From assembly GCA_964556755.1 (NCBI GenBank), contig CAZKXI010000001.1, positions 186,001 through 250,000 on the forward strand: a DNA stretch of 64,000 nucleotides, given 5' to 3'. Below the pieces are notes generated by a model. That model made no database searches. It saw only the letters and a list, made by a program, of their open reading frames with translations, and was not told where the DNA came from. Positions 42,150-51,010 of the stretch are shown here, piece by piece (the stretch's first letter is position 1; the number at the start of each line of letters is the position of its first letter). The stretch comes from UBA4085 sp964556755 (lineage in GTDB: Bacteria; Acidobacteriota; Aminicenantia; Aminicenantales; UBA4085). The position numbers and the translations under genes were made by a program.

Positions 42150-42551
42150 TCAGAGTCCCGAGAAGCGGCGGCAGCGGGGATGGCGGGCCTCGACCTGGCT
42201 CTGAATCCCGCCGCGCGGGGTGAACCGGCCCGTGACCGCCGCCTGGACCGGACGGCAAGCCTTGACCACGTCCTCCAGGATGCGGTTGACGGCGTTCTCG
42301 TAGAAGATGCCCAGGTTGCGGTAGCCCAGGATGTATTCCTTGAGGGCCTTGAGCTCCAGGCAGGCGTCCTTGGGAATGTAGCGGATGGTGATGGTCCCGA
42401 AGTCGGGCAGGCCCGTCTTGGGGCAGACCGAGGTGAACTCCGGGATGTCGATGCGGATCTCGTAGCCCGGGAACTGATTGGGGAACGTCTCGAGGACCGG
42501 GAGGCGGGCGGCGAGCCCGGCCCGGGCTTCCTTCTGGCTCATGCGCTTCAT
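42150..42551 (-). CDS. queF: NADPH-dependent 7-cyano-7-deazaguanine reductase
   Basis: This 133-residue type I QueF reduces the nitrile of preQ0 to preQ1. EFTSVCPKTGLPDFGTITIRYIP holds the nucleophilic Cys and Asp; ELKALKEYILGYRNLGIFYENAVNRI holds the QueF signature with Glu. It ends in FTPRGGIQSQ, typical of the short form. ATG codons at 42551 and 42542 are both possible. An extended -10 promoter lies 30 bp upstream. Confidence 0.94.
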   Translation of the reverse strand: MKRMSQKEARAGLAARLPVLETFPNQFPGYEIRIDIPEFTSVCPKTGLPDFGTITIRYIPKDACLELKALKEYILGYRNLGIFYENAVNRILEDVVKACRPVQAAVTGRFTPRGGIQSQVEARHPRCRRFSGL

Positions 42552-42580
42552 TGGTCGCGGTCCGTCCTTTTTGATAGGAT

Positions 42581-42589
42581 ATTATACCA
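42581..42589 (-). promoter_or_regulatory. Extended -10 promoter of queF
   Basis: TGGTATAAT on the minus strand: a perfect TATAAT with TG extension and no clear -35. It lies 30 bp before the queF start and is flanked by GC-rich DNA. Confidence 0.6.
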
Positions 42590-42641
42590 GATTCGCGCCC
42601 CCGCGGCCGACGGCGGCGCCGGAGACGGGAGGAGAGGACGC

Positions 42642-43595
42642 ATGAGACCCGAAGCTCCAAGGTCCCTGATCTACGGCCCGGTCCCGTCGCGGCGGCTGGG
42701 CTATTCGCTGGGCCTGGACATCCTGCCTTTCAAGACCTGCTCCATGGACTGCGTCTACTGCCAGCTCGGCGGCTGGGGCCGGACCACGGTGCGCCGGCGG
42801 GACTACGTCCCCGTCCGCGCCGTGCTGGCCCAGATCCGGGCGGCCCTGGCCTCCGGGGCTCGCATCGACGCCATCACCTTCTCCGGCTCGGGCGAGCCGA
42901 CGCTGCACGCCGGCATCGGTCGCATCATCGACGGCATCAAGCGGATGACCGCCGTCCCCGTCGTCGTCTTGACGAACTCATCGACCCTGGCCGGCCGGGC
43001 CAACGGGCGCGACCTCCTGCGGGCCGACATCGTCGTGCCGTCGCTGGACGCGGTGACGGACCGCGTCTTCGCCAAGGTCAACCGGCCCCATCCCGGGCTG
43101 ACCGCCGAGAAGATCGTCGACGGCCTGGTCCGCTTCCGCCGCCGCTTCAAGGGCCGGATCTGGCTCGAGGTCATGCTGGTCCGCGGCGTCAATGACGGCC
43201 CGGCCCATCTTCGCAAGCTGCGGCAGGCCATCGACAGGATCCGGCCCGACAAGGTCCAGATCAACACGGTCGTCCGGCCGCCGGCCGAGAGGAGCGCCCG
43301 CCCGCTGTCGGCCGAGGAGCTGGAGAAGGTCCGGGAGCTTCTGGGCCCCAGGGCCGAGATCATCGCCGACTTCGGCCGGTCCGGCCAGACGGCGGCGGCG
43401 CCGGACGCGGCGGCCGCCCTGCTCGGGGCGCTGGGCCGGCGGCCGATGACGGCCGCGGACCTGGCCCGTTCCCTGGGCCTTCCGGCGCCCGAGGTGGCCG
43501 ACCTCACCGTCCGCCTGGCCGCCGAGGGCCGGCTCCGCTCCGTCCGCCACGGCGGCCGGGTCTACTTCGAGAGAGTCGCCGCCCCCTCGAGATGA
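42642..43595 (+). CDS. Radical SAM protein (COG0731/TYW1-like) with winged-helix tail
   Basis: A 317-residue protein. YGPVPSRRLGYSLGLDILPFK leads into the cluster motif CSMDCVYCQLG near residue 35, the opening of the bacterial family related to wyosine-forming TYW1. TFSGSGEPTLH, VLTNSS and VMLVRGVND follow. The last 70 residues look like a winged helix (TAADLARSLGLPAPEVADLTVRLAAEGRLRSV). GGGAGG precedes the ATG. No function has been established for most members. It faces away from queF. Confidence 0.85.
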   Translation: MRPEAPRSLIYGPVPSRRLGYSLGLDILPFKTCSMDCVYCQLGGWGRTTVRRRDYVPVRAVLAQIRAALASGARIDAITFSGSGEPTLHAGIGRIIDGIKRMTAVPVVVLTNSSTLAGRANGRDLLRADIVVPSLDAVTDRVFAKVNRPHPGLTAEKIVDGLVRFRRRFKGRIWLEVMLVRGVNDGPAHLRKLRQAIDRIRPDKVQINTVVRPPAERSARPLSAEELEKVRELLGPRAEIIADFGRSGQTAAAPDAAAALLGALGRRPMTAADLARSLGLPAPEVADLTVRLAAEGRLRSVRHGGRVYFERVAAPSR

Positions 43596-43716
43596 CCGGC
43601 CGCGGGCCCGGCCCAAGCCTTCTCGGGCCCGCTTCGGCTTTCCTTTTTGCGCCGCTTATGGTACAGATATCCCTTCAGATCATCCCCATGATTCCGCAAG
43701 GATGAAGGAGTCTCTC

Positions 43717-44682
43717 ATGATCGACACCTCCAACTTCCCCAAAGCCAAATTCATCTGGTATCAGGGGAAGTTCCACGACTGGTCCGAGATCACCCTCCAC
43801 TCCATGACCCACGCCCTGCATTACGGGACATCGGCCTTCGAGGGCATCCGGGCCTATCCGACGGCCAAGGGCCCGGCCGTCTTCCGCCTGCCCGAGCACG
43901 TCGACCGCTTCCTGCACTCCGCCTCCGTCATCCGGATGAATCCGCCCTACGGCAAGGAGGAGATCACCCGGGCCATTCTGGAGACCGTCCGCCGCAACGA
44001 GCTCGCGTCCTGCTACATCCGCCCCCTCTTCTTCTACTCGTACGGCAATCTCGGCCTGGTGCCCAAAGCGTCCCCGCCCGAGCTGGTCATCGCCGCCTGG
44101 GAGTGGGGCGCCTACCTGGGCGAGAAGGCCTCGGCCGGCGTCTCGGTCTATCTCATCCCCTGGCGCCGGGTCCATGTCAGCCAGATCGACCTGCGGGCCA
44201 AGCTGGGCGGCGTCTACGTCCAGTCGACCATCTGCGGCCTGATGGCCCGCGACAAGGGCTGCGACGAGGCGGCCTTCCTGAATCTCGAGGGCCGCATCGC
44301 CGAAGGCCCCGGAGAGAACATCTTCGTGGTCAAGGACGGCGTCGTCAAGACCAACAGCCGCTCGGAATCGATCCTGGAGGGCATCACCCGGACCAGCGTG
44401 CTCCAGATCGCCGCCGATCTCGGCTATAAGACGGCGATCGGGCCGATCTCCAAGGACGAGCTCCTGGCCGCCGACGAGTCCTTCTTCACCGGGACCGCGG
44501 TCGAAGTGGTCCCCATCATCAAGGTCATCGACGGCTCCGATCCGGCCGGGCCGGAGAAGACGGCGCCCATCGGAAGCGGCCGGGCCGGCGAGGTCTGCAC
44601 CCGACTCCGGACGACCTACCTCGACATCGTCCAGGGCCGCAACCCGCGCTACGAGAAGTGGCTGACGCACGTCTCGGCTTGA
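43717..44682 (+). CDS. ilvE: Branched-chain amino acid aminotransferase
   Basis: This 321-residue class IV PLP aminotransferase interconverts branched-chain amino acids and their keto acids. FIWYQGKFHDWSEITLHSMTHALHYGTSAFEGIRAY is spread over the first 50 residues, with RIAEGPGENIFVVKDG and LEGITRTSVLQIA as the cofactor-binding blocks and FFTGTAVEVVPI near the end. The ATG at 43717 is chosen because AAGGAG sits 6 nt before it; an in-frame ATG at 43702 lies inside that ribosome site. The next gene overlaps or abuts it. Confidence 0.93.
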   Translation: MIDTSNFPKAKFIWYQGKFHDWSEITLHSMTHALHYGTSAFEGIRAYPTAKGPAVFRLPEHVDRFLHSASVIRMNPPYGKEEITRAILETVRRNELASCYIRPLFFYSYGNLGLVPKASPPELVIAAWEWGAYLGEKASAGVSVYLIPWRRVHVSQIDLRAKLGGVYVQSTICGLMARDKGCDEAAFLNLEGRIAEGPGENIFVVKDGVVKTNSRSESILEGITRTSVLQIAADLGYKTAIGPISKDELLAADESFFTGTAVEVVPIIKVIDGSDPAGPEKTAPIGSGRAGEVCTRLRTTYLDIVQGRNPRYEKWLTHVSA

Positions 44683-46100
44683 GCCTTCGCCGGTTGGGAC
44701 GAGCGGCCGGCGCCGCCCTGGCCGCGGCCGCCGTGCTGGCCTTGACCGGCGCTTCGGCTCTCCCGGATCCGTCCCCCGCCGCTTCCTCGCCGCTTCGCGG
44801 ACTCCATGTGGACCGCTTCGAGAACGGCCTGACCCTGGCCGCGCTCCCCGTCGACGAGCCCGGCCGAATCGTCCTCGTCACGGTCATCCGGGCCGGCCGC
44901 CGCAACGAGACCGAGCCCGGGACGGTGGGGATCTCGCGCCTCATCGCCCGGCTGGCGGATCGGGCCCCGGCCGCATTCGGGCGCGGTCCCGACCCCGCCG
45001 GCCTGGCCAGGCTGGGGGCGCGAGCCACCACCCGGACCGGCCACGACTCCATCGTCCGCACCGTCGCCTTCATGGGCCGCGAGAAGCTGGAGGACGCGCT
45101 GCGGAGCGAAGCCGACCGGATGATCAATCTCGACATCAGCCCGGAAGGACTCCGGCGCGAGGCCGCGGCCATGGAAGCCGAGGCGGCCTCGGCCGCCGCG
45201 GATCCGGACATCCGGCTGGCCGAAGCCCTGGGCCAAGCCTGCTTCCCCATCCCCGCCGGCGGGCCCGCGTCGCCGGAAGCCGCATCGGGCCCGGAGAGTC
45301 CGGCCGAAGCCGCTTCGGCCGCGCGGCTCTTCAAACAGCGGTTCATCGCCCCCGACCACGCCGTTCTCCTGGTCATGGGCGACATCGTCCCCGACCGCGT
45401 GGCGGCGCTGGTCCGACGCTATTACGGCGGCTGGGAGAAGTCGAACTACGACCTGGCGGCGCCTCCGCGACCGGACGACGAGGCGCCTCCCCGGAGCCGG
45501 ATCGCCTGGCCCGCTCCGACCCGAGCCCGCCTCGCCATCGGCTTCCGGACGCCTCCCTCGGCCGATCCCGAACGGGACACGGCGGCCTTCGAAGTCCTGG
45601 CCGCGGCCGCGTTCTCGCCCGCCTCGCCCCTCTTTGATCGTTTGGTGCGCCGGGAGCGCAAGGCTCTCGGTCTGGAGGCTCGCCATGAGGCCCGGCGCGA
45701 TGGCGGCTTCTTCGTCATCAGGGCTTCGGCGGCGTCCGAGGCCGGTCTGCCGGCGATCGAGGCGGCCATCCGGGACGAGATCGATCGCCTCAAGACCGAC
45801 CTCCTCCCGGCCTCGGCTCTGGCGGCGTCCCGCTCCGGGCTCCAGCGGGCCCTTCTCCTCTCGCTGGAGACGTGGCCGGAGAGAGCGGCCGGTCTGGCCC
45901 GGATGATCGGCCTGACCGGCGATCCGGCCGGCTTGTCTCGCCTGCTCGACCGCTACGAGCAGATCAGCGGCGCCGATCTTCGCGAAGCGGCCCGGCTCGG
46001 TCTGCGCTCCGCCGCGTCCGCGACCGTTCTTCTGGCCCCCGGGGCGCCGCCGGCCCCGCCGGAGCCCGAGGCCCCCCCGGCGAGAGCGATGCGCCCATGA
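44658..46100 (+). CDS. M16 family peptidase-like protein lacking the zinc motif (first of two)
   Basis: A protein of about 480 residues with a signal peptide (LGRAAGAALAAAAVLALTGASA). It has the M16 (pitrilysin/processing-peptidase) fold pattern: FENGLTLAALPVDEPGRIVLVTVIRAG and NETEPGTVGISRLIARLADRAP. The last segment is where HxxEH should be; His, Glu and His are replaced (RLIAR), so it cannot bind zinc in the normal way. SRLxQxALLLSLETWPERA-like features lie near the C-terminus. The start may be GTG at 44658 or TTG at 44679, which overlaps the ilvE stop as TTGA. It probably pairs with the next gene. Confidence 0.75.
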   Translation: MADARLGLSLRRLGRAAGAALAAAAVLALTGASALPDPSPAASSPLRGLHVDRFENGLTLAALPVDEPGRIVLVTVIRAGRRNETEPGTVGISRLIARLADRAPAAFGRGPDPAGLARLGARATTRTGHDSIVRTVAFMGREKLEDALRSEADRMINLDISPEGLRREAAAMEAEAASAAADPDIRLAEALGQACFPIPAGGPASPEAASGPESPAEAASAARLFKQRFIAPDHAVLLVMGDIVPDRVAALVRRYYGGWEKSNYDLAAPPRPDDEAPPRSRIAWPAPTRARLAIGFRTPPSADPERDTAAFEVLAAAAFSPASPLFDRLVRRERKALGLEARHEARRDGGFFVIRASAASEAGLPAIEAAIRDEIDRLKTDLLPASALAASRSGLQRALLLSLETWPERAAGLARMIGLTGDPAGLSRLLDRYEQISGADLREAARLGLRSAASATVLLAPGAPPAPPEPEAPPARAMRP

Positions 46101-47533
46101 GGACCCGCTTCGCAAGCGCCATCATCGGCCTGGCCGCCGCGGCCTCGATCCTGATCCCCGCGGGCTGCCGGAGGAGCGATCCGAAGGCGTTGAACCTGGA
46201 GCTCCTTCCGGCCGAGGACAGCCCCTATGTCTCCGTCCGGGTCCTCCTCGAGGTCGGCTCGGCCTTCGATCCGCCCGGCAAGGAGGGCTTGTGCCGCCTG
46301 ACTTGGTCACTCCTGGCCGACGGCGGCAGCCGGACTCGGACATCGGGCCAGATTGCGGCCGCCCTGGCCCCCTTCGGCGGGAGATGGCGGCTCGACGTCG
46401 GCCGCGAGGCCTCAGCCTTCTCGACGACCGTGGCGCGCGAGGACCTAAACGCCTTCTATTCCGTGCTGCGCGAGATGCTGCTCGAGCCGGGGCTTCGCGA
46501 GGAGGACTTCGCGCGGCTCAAGAGCGCCCAAGCCGCCCTTCTGAGCGAAGCCCTGTCCGGCGGCCGGGAAGAGAGGCTGGCCGGCGAGATCTTATCCGGA
46601 ATGCTCGGCCAGGATCCCGCCGGCTCCCGGGCTGCGGCCGGAAGCCTGGATTCGGTCTCCACCATCACCCTGGACGAAGTCCGCGACTTCCACCGGGAGC
46701 ATTTCGTGCGCGGCAACGTCACCATCGGACTGGCCGGGGCCTACCCGGCCGGATTCCCCGAACGCGTCCGGCGGGATTTCGAGGGCCTGGAGCCCGCCTT
46801 CACGCCGAGGCTCCCAGTGAGCGGGAGACCGCGCCGCTCCCGTGGGCCCCAAGCGGTTTTGGCCGCGCTCCCGGGCGCGTCGTCTTCCATCGCCCTCGGT
46901 TGGCCGCTGCTCCTGTCGCCGGACGACGAAGATTTCCATGCCCTTGGCCTCGCCGCGGCCCACCTGGCTGGATCGGACGCCGAAGCAGCCGTCGGACGGC
47001 TCGGGGCCGGGCTCGAAGGCGGGGAGGAGACCCGTCCGCCGGACCGGCGGCCGTGCTTCTCCCTCATCGTCCGGGCCTCGCCGGGAATGGGGGCCGAGGA
47101 TCTGGCCCTCCGCTCCATCGGCGAGATCCGGAATCTGGCCGAAGAGGGCTTGACCGAGGAGCGGTTCACGCTCATTCGAGACGGCCTTCTCGGATCGATC
47201 GGACTGCGAGGCGGATCCTTGGCCGACCGCTTGGCCCGCCGCATGGGCGCCCGGTCCCTCGGCAGCCAGGATTCTTTCGACGCGGCGGCCCGCATTCTGC
47301 CGGGATTGACGGCCGAAGACGTCCGCGACGCCGTCCGCAAGCATCTTCGCCCGGGCGGGCTTCACATCGCCGTCGTGACGGGCGACGCCGAAGCCTGGCC
47401 CGGCGCCCTGGCTGCCGGGAGCGGCTTGTTCCGGCCCCGGCCCGAGGCCGTCCGCGTCCTGGCGGCGGCCGACTGGATTCGGAGCGGCGAGGCTCCGCCC
47501 GTCGACGCCGCGAAACCGGATCGGTTAGAATAG
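46097..47533 (+). CDS. M16 family lipoprotein lacking the zinc motif (second of two)
   Basis: A 478-residue protein with lipoprotein signal (lipobox IPAGC, Cys24). The M16 body is visible in YVSVRVLLEVGSAFDPPGKEGLCRLTWSLLADGG, spread over residues 43-77, with no HxxEH. Further blocks are DFHREHFVRGNVTIGLAGAYP and RLARRMGARSLGSQDSFDAA. In most M16B pairs one subunit is catalytic and one is not; here neither is. It overlaps the first M16 gene by 4 bp. A non-catalytic periplasmic peptide-binding or chaperone role is possible. Confidence 0.75.
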   Translation: MRTRFASAIIGLAAAASILIPAGCRRSDPKALNLELLPAEDSPYVSVRVLLEVGSAFDPPGKEGLCRLTWSLLADGGSRTRTSGQIAAALAPFGGRWRLDVGREASAFSTTVAREDLNAFYSVLREMLLEPGLREEDFARLKSAQAALLSEALSGGREERLAGEILSGMLGQDPAGSRAAAGSLDSVSTITLDEVRDFHREHFVRGNVTIGLAGAYPAGFPERVRRDFEGLEPAFTPRLPVSGRPRRSRGPQAVLAALPGASSSIALGWPLLLSPDDEDFHALGLAAAHLAGSDAEAAVGRLGAGLEGGEETRPPDRRPCFSLIVRASPGMGAEDLALRSIGEIRNLAEEGLTEERFTLIRDGLLGSIGLRGGSLADRLARRMGARSLGSQDSFDAAARILPGLTAEDVRDAVRKHLRPGGLHIAVVTGDAEAWPGALAAGSGLFRPRPEAVRVLAAADWIRSGEAPPVDAAKPDRLE

Positions 47534-47580
47534 CCCCGAGTCCGAAGCCCGATCTCAAACGGGCCTCGAGGAGGGCCTCC

Positions 47581-49614
47581 ATGTCCGTCCGTTCCAAGGC
47601 ATCCGTCGTCTTCGGTTCGATCCTGGCCGCCGCTTGTCTCGTCGCCGCCGCGTCCGCCGGGCCGCAGGGCCAGGACCTGCTGGGCGGCCTGGCCGCCCGG
47701 CAGGACTTCGCGGCCGCCCGCGTCTCGTCCTTCGACCGCGGCGGCGGCAACAAGGACTCGCTGACCATCCCGGCCGGAGGGACGGCCGTCCTGGCGGAGC
47801 TCAAGGGGCCGGCCGCCGTCCACCACATCTGGGTCACCATCGCGGCCGAGGCCTTCTACGGCCGCAAGCTGGTCCTGCGGATGTATTGGGACGGAGAGGC
47901 GCGACCCTCGGTGGAAGCCCCCATCGGGGACTTCTTCGGCGTCGGGCACGGGCTGAACCGCGACCTCGCCTCGCTTCCGATCACCAACTCCTCGCAGGGG
48001 CGGGCCCGCAACTGCTATTGGCGCATGCCTTTCGCCCGCTCGGCCCGCATCACGGTGACCAACGAGGGCCGGCGCGAGGTGCCGGCCTTCTACTACTACA
48101 TCGACTACCGCATCCTGCCCTCGCTTCCCGAAGGGACGCCCCTCTTCCACGCCCAATACCGCCAGGAGTTTCCGCCCCGCCCGGACGGCGACTATCTGAT
48201 CCTGGAGGCGGAGGGCCGCGGCCATTACGTCGGATGCCAGCTGAGCGTCCTGCAGAGGGCCATGGGCTGGTGGGGCGAGGGAGACGACCGGATCCGCATC
48301 GACGGCGAGAGCGCGCCCTCGCTGCACGGCACGGGCTCGGAGGACTATTTCTCCGACGCTTGGGGCATGCGGGAATCCAGCGGCCTCTTCTACGGCTGCC
48401 CTCTCCAAGAGGAGGACTTCCAGGCGGGATCCAAGGCTTCGGTCTACCGCTTCCACATTCCCGATCCGGTGCCGTTCGCCCGGTCGATCCGGGTGAGCAT
48501 CGAGCACGGCCACGCCAACGATCGGGCCGACTTCGACTCGTCGACGGCCTATTGGTACCAGACCGAGCCCCACAAGCCCTTCCCCGCTCTGGCGGCCGTC
48601 GAGGACCGGCTGCCTTACGCCCTGGAGCCGCCGGCGGGCTTTGTCCTTCCGGCCTGGAGCCGGGTCGAGACCGGCGAGGGAGAGGCTTACCAGAGCGAGG
48701 ACGGATCGGTCCGCTTCCGGGCGGCCAAGCTCGTCTCTTCGCTGACCTCCCACTACGGCCCGGACGGGGCGCGCTTTCCGGCCCTGGCCACCGACAGCGC
48801 CGGGCCCGGCTCGCAGGTCGAGCTGGACTTCAACGTCGGCATTTCCGACCTCTACGACCTGGAGCTCTATCTGCTGCGCGGGCCGGCCTGCGGAGACTTC
48901 GAGGTGGCCGGCTGCGTCTCCGGGGCCTCCCGCCTGCCCCTGGCGCCGACGTCCTTCCAAGGATACGCCCCCGAGCGCGGCTTCGCGGTCCTGCCGATCA
49001 AGGGGCTGCGCCTGGAGCCCGGCCGGTCCTGCCTGACCTTCCAGGTGACGGGCCGGAATCCCGCCGCGGCGGGAGCGGAGATCGGGATCATCGGCTACAG
49101 GCTGGCCCCGGCGGCCCGCAGGTTCCTGACCGAATGGAGCCTGGCCGGCCCCTTCGACGCCCCGGACATGGACGCCCTGGCGGTCGGCTATCCGCCCGAA
49201 GCGGCCTCCGACCTATCCGAATCTTACATCGGCAAGGACGGGGTCCCCGCCGGGTGGCGGAAGATCCGGGCCGGCGCCGACGGCGGCTTTGACCTCAACA
49301 CGCTGGTCCGCCCGAGCGAGCGCGTCGCGGTCTACGCTCTCGGCTGGATCCGCTCGCCCGAGGATCGGACCGCCCATTTTCTCCTGGGCAGCGACGACGG
49401 GGCCCGGCTGTGGATCAACGGCGAGCTGGTCCACCACAATCCGGCCTACCGGGCGGTCGCCACGGACCAGGACGACGTGGCCGTGCGGCTGAAGAAGGGC
49501 TGGAACCGCGTCCTGCTCAAGATCGTCCAGGGCGACGGGGGCTTCGGCTTCCAGGCCCGCTTCGCCGACCCCGACGGCGCTCTCGCCTGGAGCGCCGATC
49601 CGCCTCGCGATTGA
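47581..49614 (+). CDS. Secreted GH172 (DUF2961) family glycoside hydrolase-like protein
   Basis: A 677-residue protein with an N-terminal signal peptide (VFGSILAAACLVAAASA). The DUF2961 domain fills about residues 30-360: FDRGGGNKDSLTIPAG, GPAAVHHIWVTI, PIGDFFGVGHG, FYYYIDYRILPSLPEGTPLFH, GRGHYVGCQLSV and the key HGTGSEDYFSDAWG. GH172 includes alpha-D-fructofuranosidases and arabinofuranosidases. After a beta-rich linker, the C-terminus looks like a PA14-type module (HFLLGSDDGARLWINGELV), a carbohydrate-binding fold. GGAGG sits 6 nt before the ATG. The true sugar cannot be told. Confidence 0.82.
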   Translation: MSVRSKASVVFGSILAAACLVAAASAGPQGQDLLGGLAARQDFAAARVSSFDRGGGNKDSLTIPAGGTAVLAELKGPAAVHHIWVTIAAEAFYGRKLVLRMYWDGEARPSVEAPIGDFFGVGHGLNRDLASLPITNSSQGRARNCYWRMPFARSARITVTNEGRREVPAFYYYIDYRILPSLPEGTPLFHAQYRQEFPPRPDGDYLILEAEGRGHYVGCQLSVLQRAMGWWGEGDDRIRIDGESAPSLHGTGSEDYFSDAWGMRESSGLFYGCPLQEEDFQAGSKASVYRFHIPDPVPFARSIRVSIEHGHANDRADFDSSTAYWYQTEPHKPFPALAAVEDRLPYALEPPAGFVLPAWSRVETGEGEAYQSEDGSVRFRAAKLVSSLTSHYGPDGARFPALATDSAGPGSQVELDFNVGISDLYDLELYLLRGPACGDFEVAGCVSGASRLPLAPTSFQGYAPERGFAVLPIKGLRLEPGRSCLTFQVTGRNPAAAGAEIGIIGYRLAPAARRFLTEWSLAGPFDAPDMDALAVGYPPEAASDLSESYIGKDGVPAGWRKIRAGADGGFDLNTLVRPSERVAVYALGWIRSPEDRTAHFLLGSDDGARLWINGELVHHNPAYRAVATDQDDVAVRLKKGWNRVLLKIVQGDGGFGFQARFADPDGALAWSADPPRD

Positions 49615-49652
49615 AGCCGGGCGGCGCCGGAAAGGCCATGGGAGGGACGAAG

Positions 49653-50288
49653 ATGAAGGCTCAGAGCCCGGGGCCCGCGGTCTGGTCGGCCGCGGAGGGA
49701 GCGGCGCTGGCCAAGCTGAGCGCGCCGATCCGAGTTCAAGCCTGGCTGAACGGGATCGCCTACGACCCCGAGCCGGGGACGGCCTCGCCGCGACGGGTCC
49801 TGCGGGATCGACGGGCCAACTGCTTCGAGGGCGCGCTGCTCGCCGCGGCCGCCTTCCGCTTCCACGGCCGGCGCCCCCTTCTCGTTGACATCCGCTCCCG
49901 CCACGACGATGACCACGTCCTGGCCGTCTTCCGCCAGAACGGAGCCTGGGGCTGCGTGGCCAAGTCCAACTTCACCGTCCTGCGCTTCCGCGAGCCCGTC
50001 TACCGGACGATCCGCGAGCTGATGGCTTCCTACTTCGACGTCTACTTCAATGCCGCCGGGGAGAAGACCATGCTCGAGTACTCCGTCCCCTTCGACCTGA
50101 CGCGATTCGACGGGCGGGGCTGGATGACGGACGAGAGGGACATCAGCTGGATCGGGGACGCCCTCGACCGGGCCCGCCACACCCGCTTCCTGACCCCGGC
50201 TCAGCGGCGCGACCTGCTTCCCGCCGATCCCGACCTGGTCAAGGCCGGGCTCCTGGGGGCCGATCCCCGCGGGCTCTACAAGATCTAA
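49653..50288 (+). CDS. Transglutaminase/cysteine-protease-like hypothetical protein
   Basis: A 211-residue protein without a signal peptide. RRANCFEGALLAAAAFRFHG and DDDHVLAVF, then WGCVAKSNFTVLRFREPVYRT, suggest the Cys-His-Asn/Asp order of a transglutaminase-like fold. This reading is tentative. The ATG at 49653 is preferred over 49638 because GGAGGG lies about 6 nt before it. It is 38 bp after the GH172 gene, so they may share a transcript. It could also be a structural relative with no activity. Confidence 0.55.
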   Translation: MKAQSPGPAVWSAAEGAALAKLSAPIRVQAWLNGIAYDPEPGTASPRRVLRDRRANCFEGALLAAAAFRFHGRRPLLVDIRSRHDDDHVLAVFRQNGAWGCVAKSNFTVLRFREPVYRTIRELMASYFDVYFNAAGEKTMLEYSVPFDLTRFDGRGWMTDERDISWIGDALDRARHTRFLTPAQRRDLLPADPDLVKAGLLGADPRGLYKI

Positions 50289-50333
50289 GGCTCTTCGCCC
50301 CCATCGGGCGCTCCCGCAGGCGGCGATGAATCC

Positions 50334-50948
50334 TTACTTTCCCGGCAGGTGAATCCGGATCGAGGAGATCCGGTTGTTCAGCTTGTTGGGGATCTCCTTG
50401 AGGTTGGGGATGCTCGTCCCCGGCCCCATGTCGGCGGGCTCCAGGCTGAAGCCGCTGAAGTTGGGGTTCTGGAAGAACGTGGCCACCTCGCCGGCGTGGT
50501 CGGGACCGGCGAAGACCTGCAGCGACGAGACGTCGTCGTCGAAGTCCTGCAGCTTGAGGTCGGTCAGGTCCTGGACGATGGTCCGGCGGCGGCCCTCGAA
50601 ATTCTTGTCGGCGAAGACCTGGACGATCAACGGCACGGGCGGAGCGGCCGGGATGTGGACGGAGGTGATCTCGATGGAGGAGATCTTGTGGCCCAGGTCG
50701 ATGGGCGACTTGTGGACGCTGGAGTACTCCCCCGGGCCGACCTCGACGTACTTGCCCGAGAAGCCCTTGTCGGTGTAGAGGCGGACCACGTCGCCGGGCT
50801 GGTAGTCCGGCCCGCGCATGATCTTCAGCGAAGCGATGTCGTTGTCGAATCCGACGAGCTTCAGCTCGGCCTCGTTGGAGACGATATGGCGGCTGCGGCC
50901 GCGGAAATCCTCTTCCTTGAAAGCCTGAATGAGAAACTTGACGGGCAT
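50334..50948 (-). CDS. Beta/gamma-crystallin family protein
   Basis: This 204-residue protein contains two crystallin domains, each with two Greek-key motifs. Each motif has a YxxxxFxG-like strand (IQAFKEEDFRGRS, LYTDKGFSGKYVEV, VQVFADKNFEGRR, FFQNPNFSGFS) and the D/N-D/N-x-x-S/T-S loop or a relative (FDNDIASL, GHKISSI, FDDDVSSL, NNRISSI). In microbial crystallins these loops bind calcium. No signal peptide is seen. AGGAGGAG gives a strong ribosome site at 50948. Promoter at 50982-51010. Microbial members are linked to stress or dormancy; the role here is unknown. Confidence 0.85.
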   Translation of the reverse strand: MPVKFLIQAFKEEDFRGRSRHIVSNEAELKLVGFDNDIASLKIMRGPDYQPGDVVRLYTDKGFSGKYVEVGPGEYSSVHKSPIDLGHKISSIEITSVHIPAAPPVPLIVQVFADKNFEGRRRTIVQDLTDLKLQDFDDDVSSLQVFAGPDHAGEVATFFQNPNFSGFSLEPADMGPGTSIPNLKEIPNKLNNRISSIRIHLPGK

Positions 50949-50981
50949 GGGGCTCCTCCTTCGCGAGATGGCTACGGGGGA

Positions 50982-51010
50982 AGGATAGACCGGAGCGGGC
51001 TTTTTATCAA
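50982..51010 (-). promoter_or_regulatory. Sigma-70 promoter of the crystallin gene
   Basis: On the minus strand: TTGATA (51010-51005), 17-bp spacer, TATCCT (50987-50982), about 34 bp before the start. It touches the end of the decarboxylase gene, so the crystallin gene has its own transcript. Confidence 0.6.
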
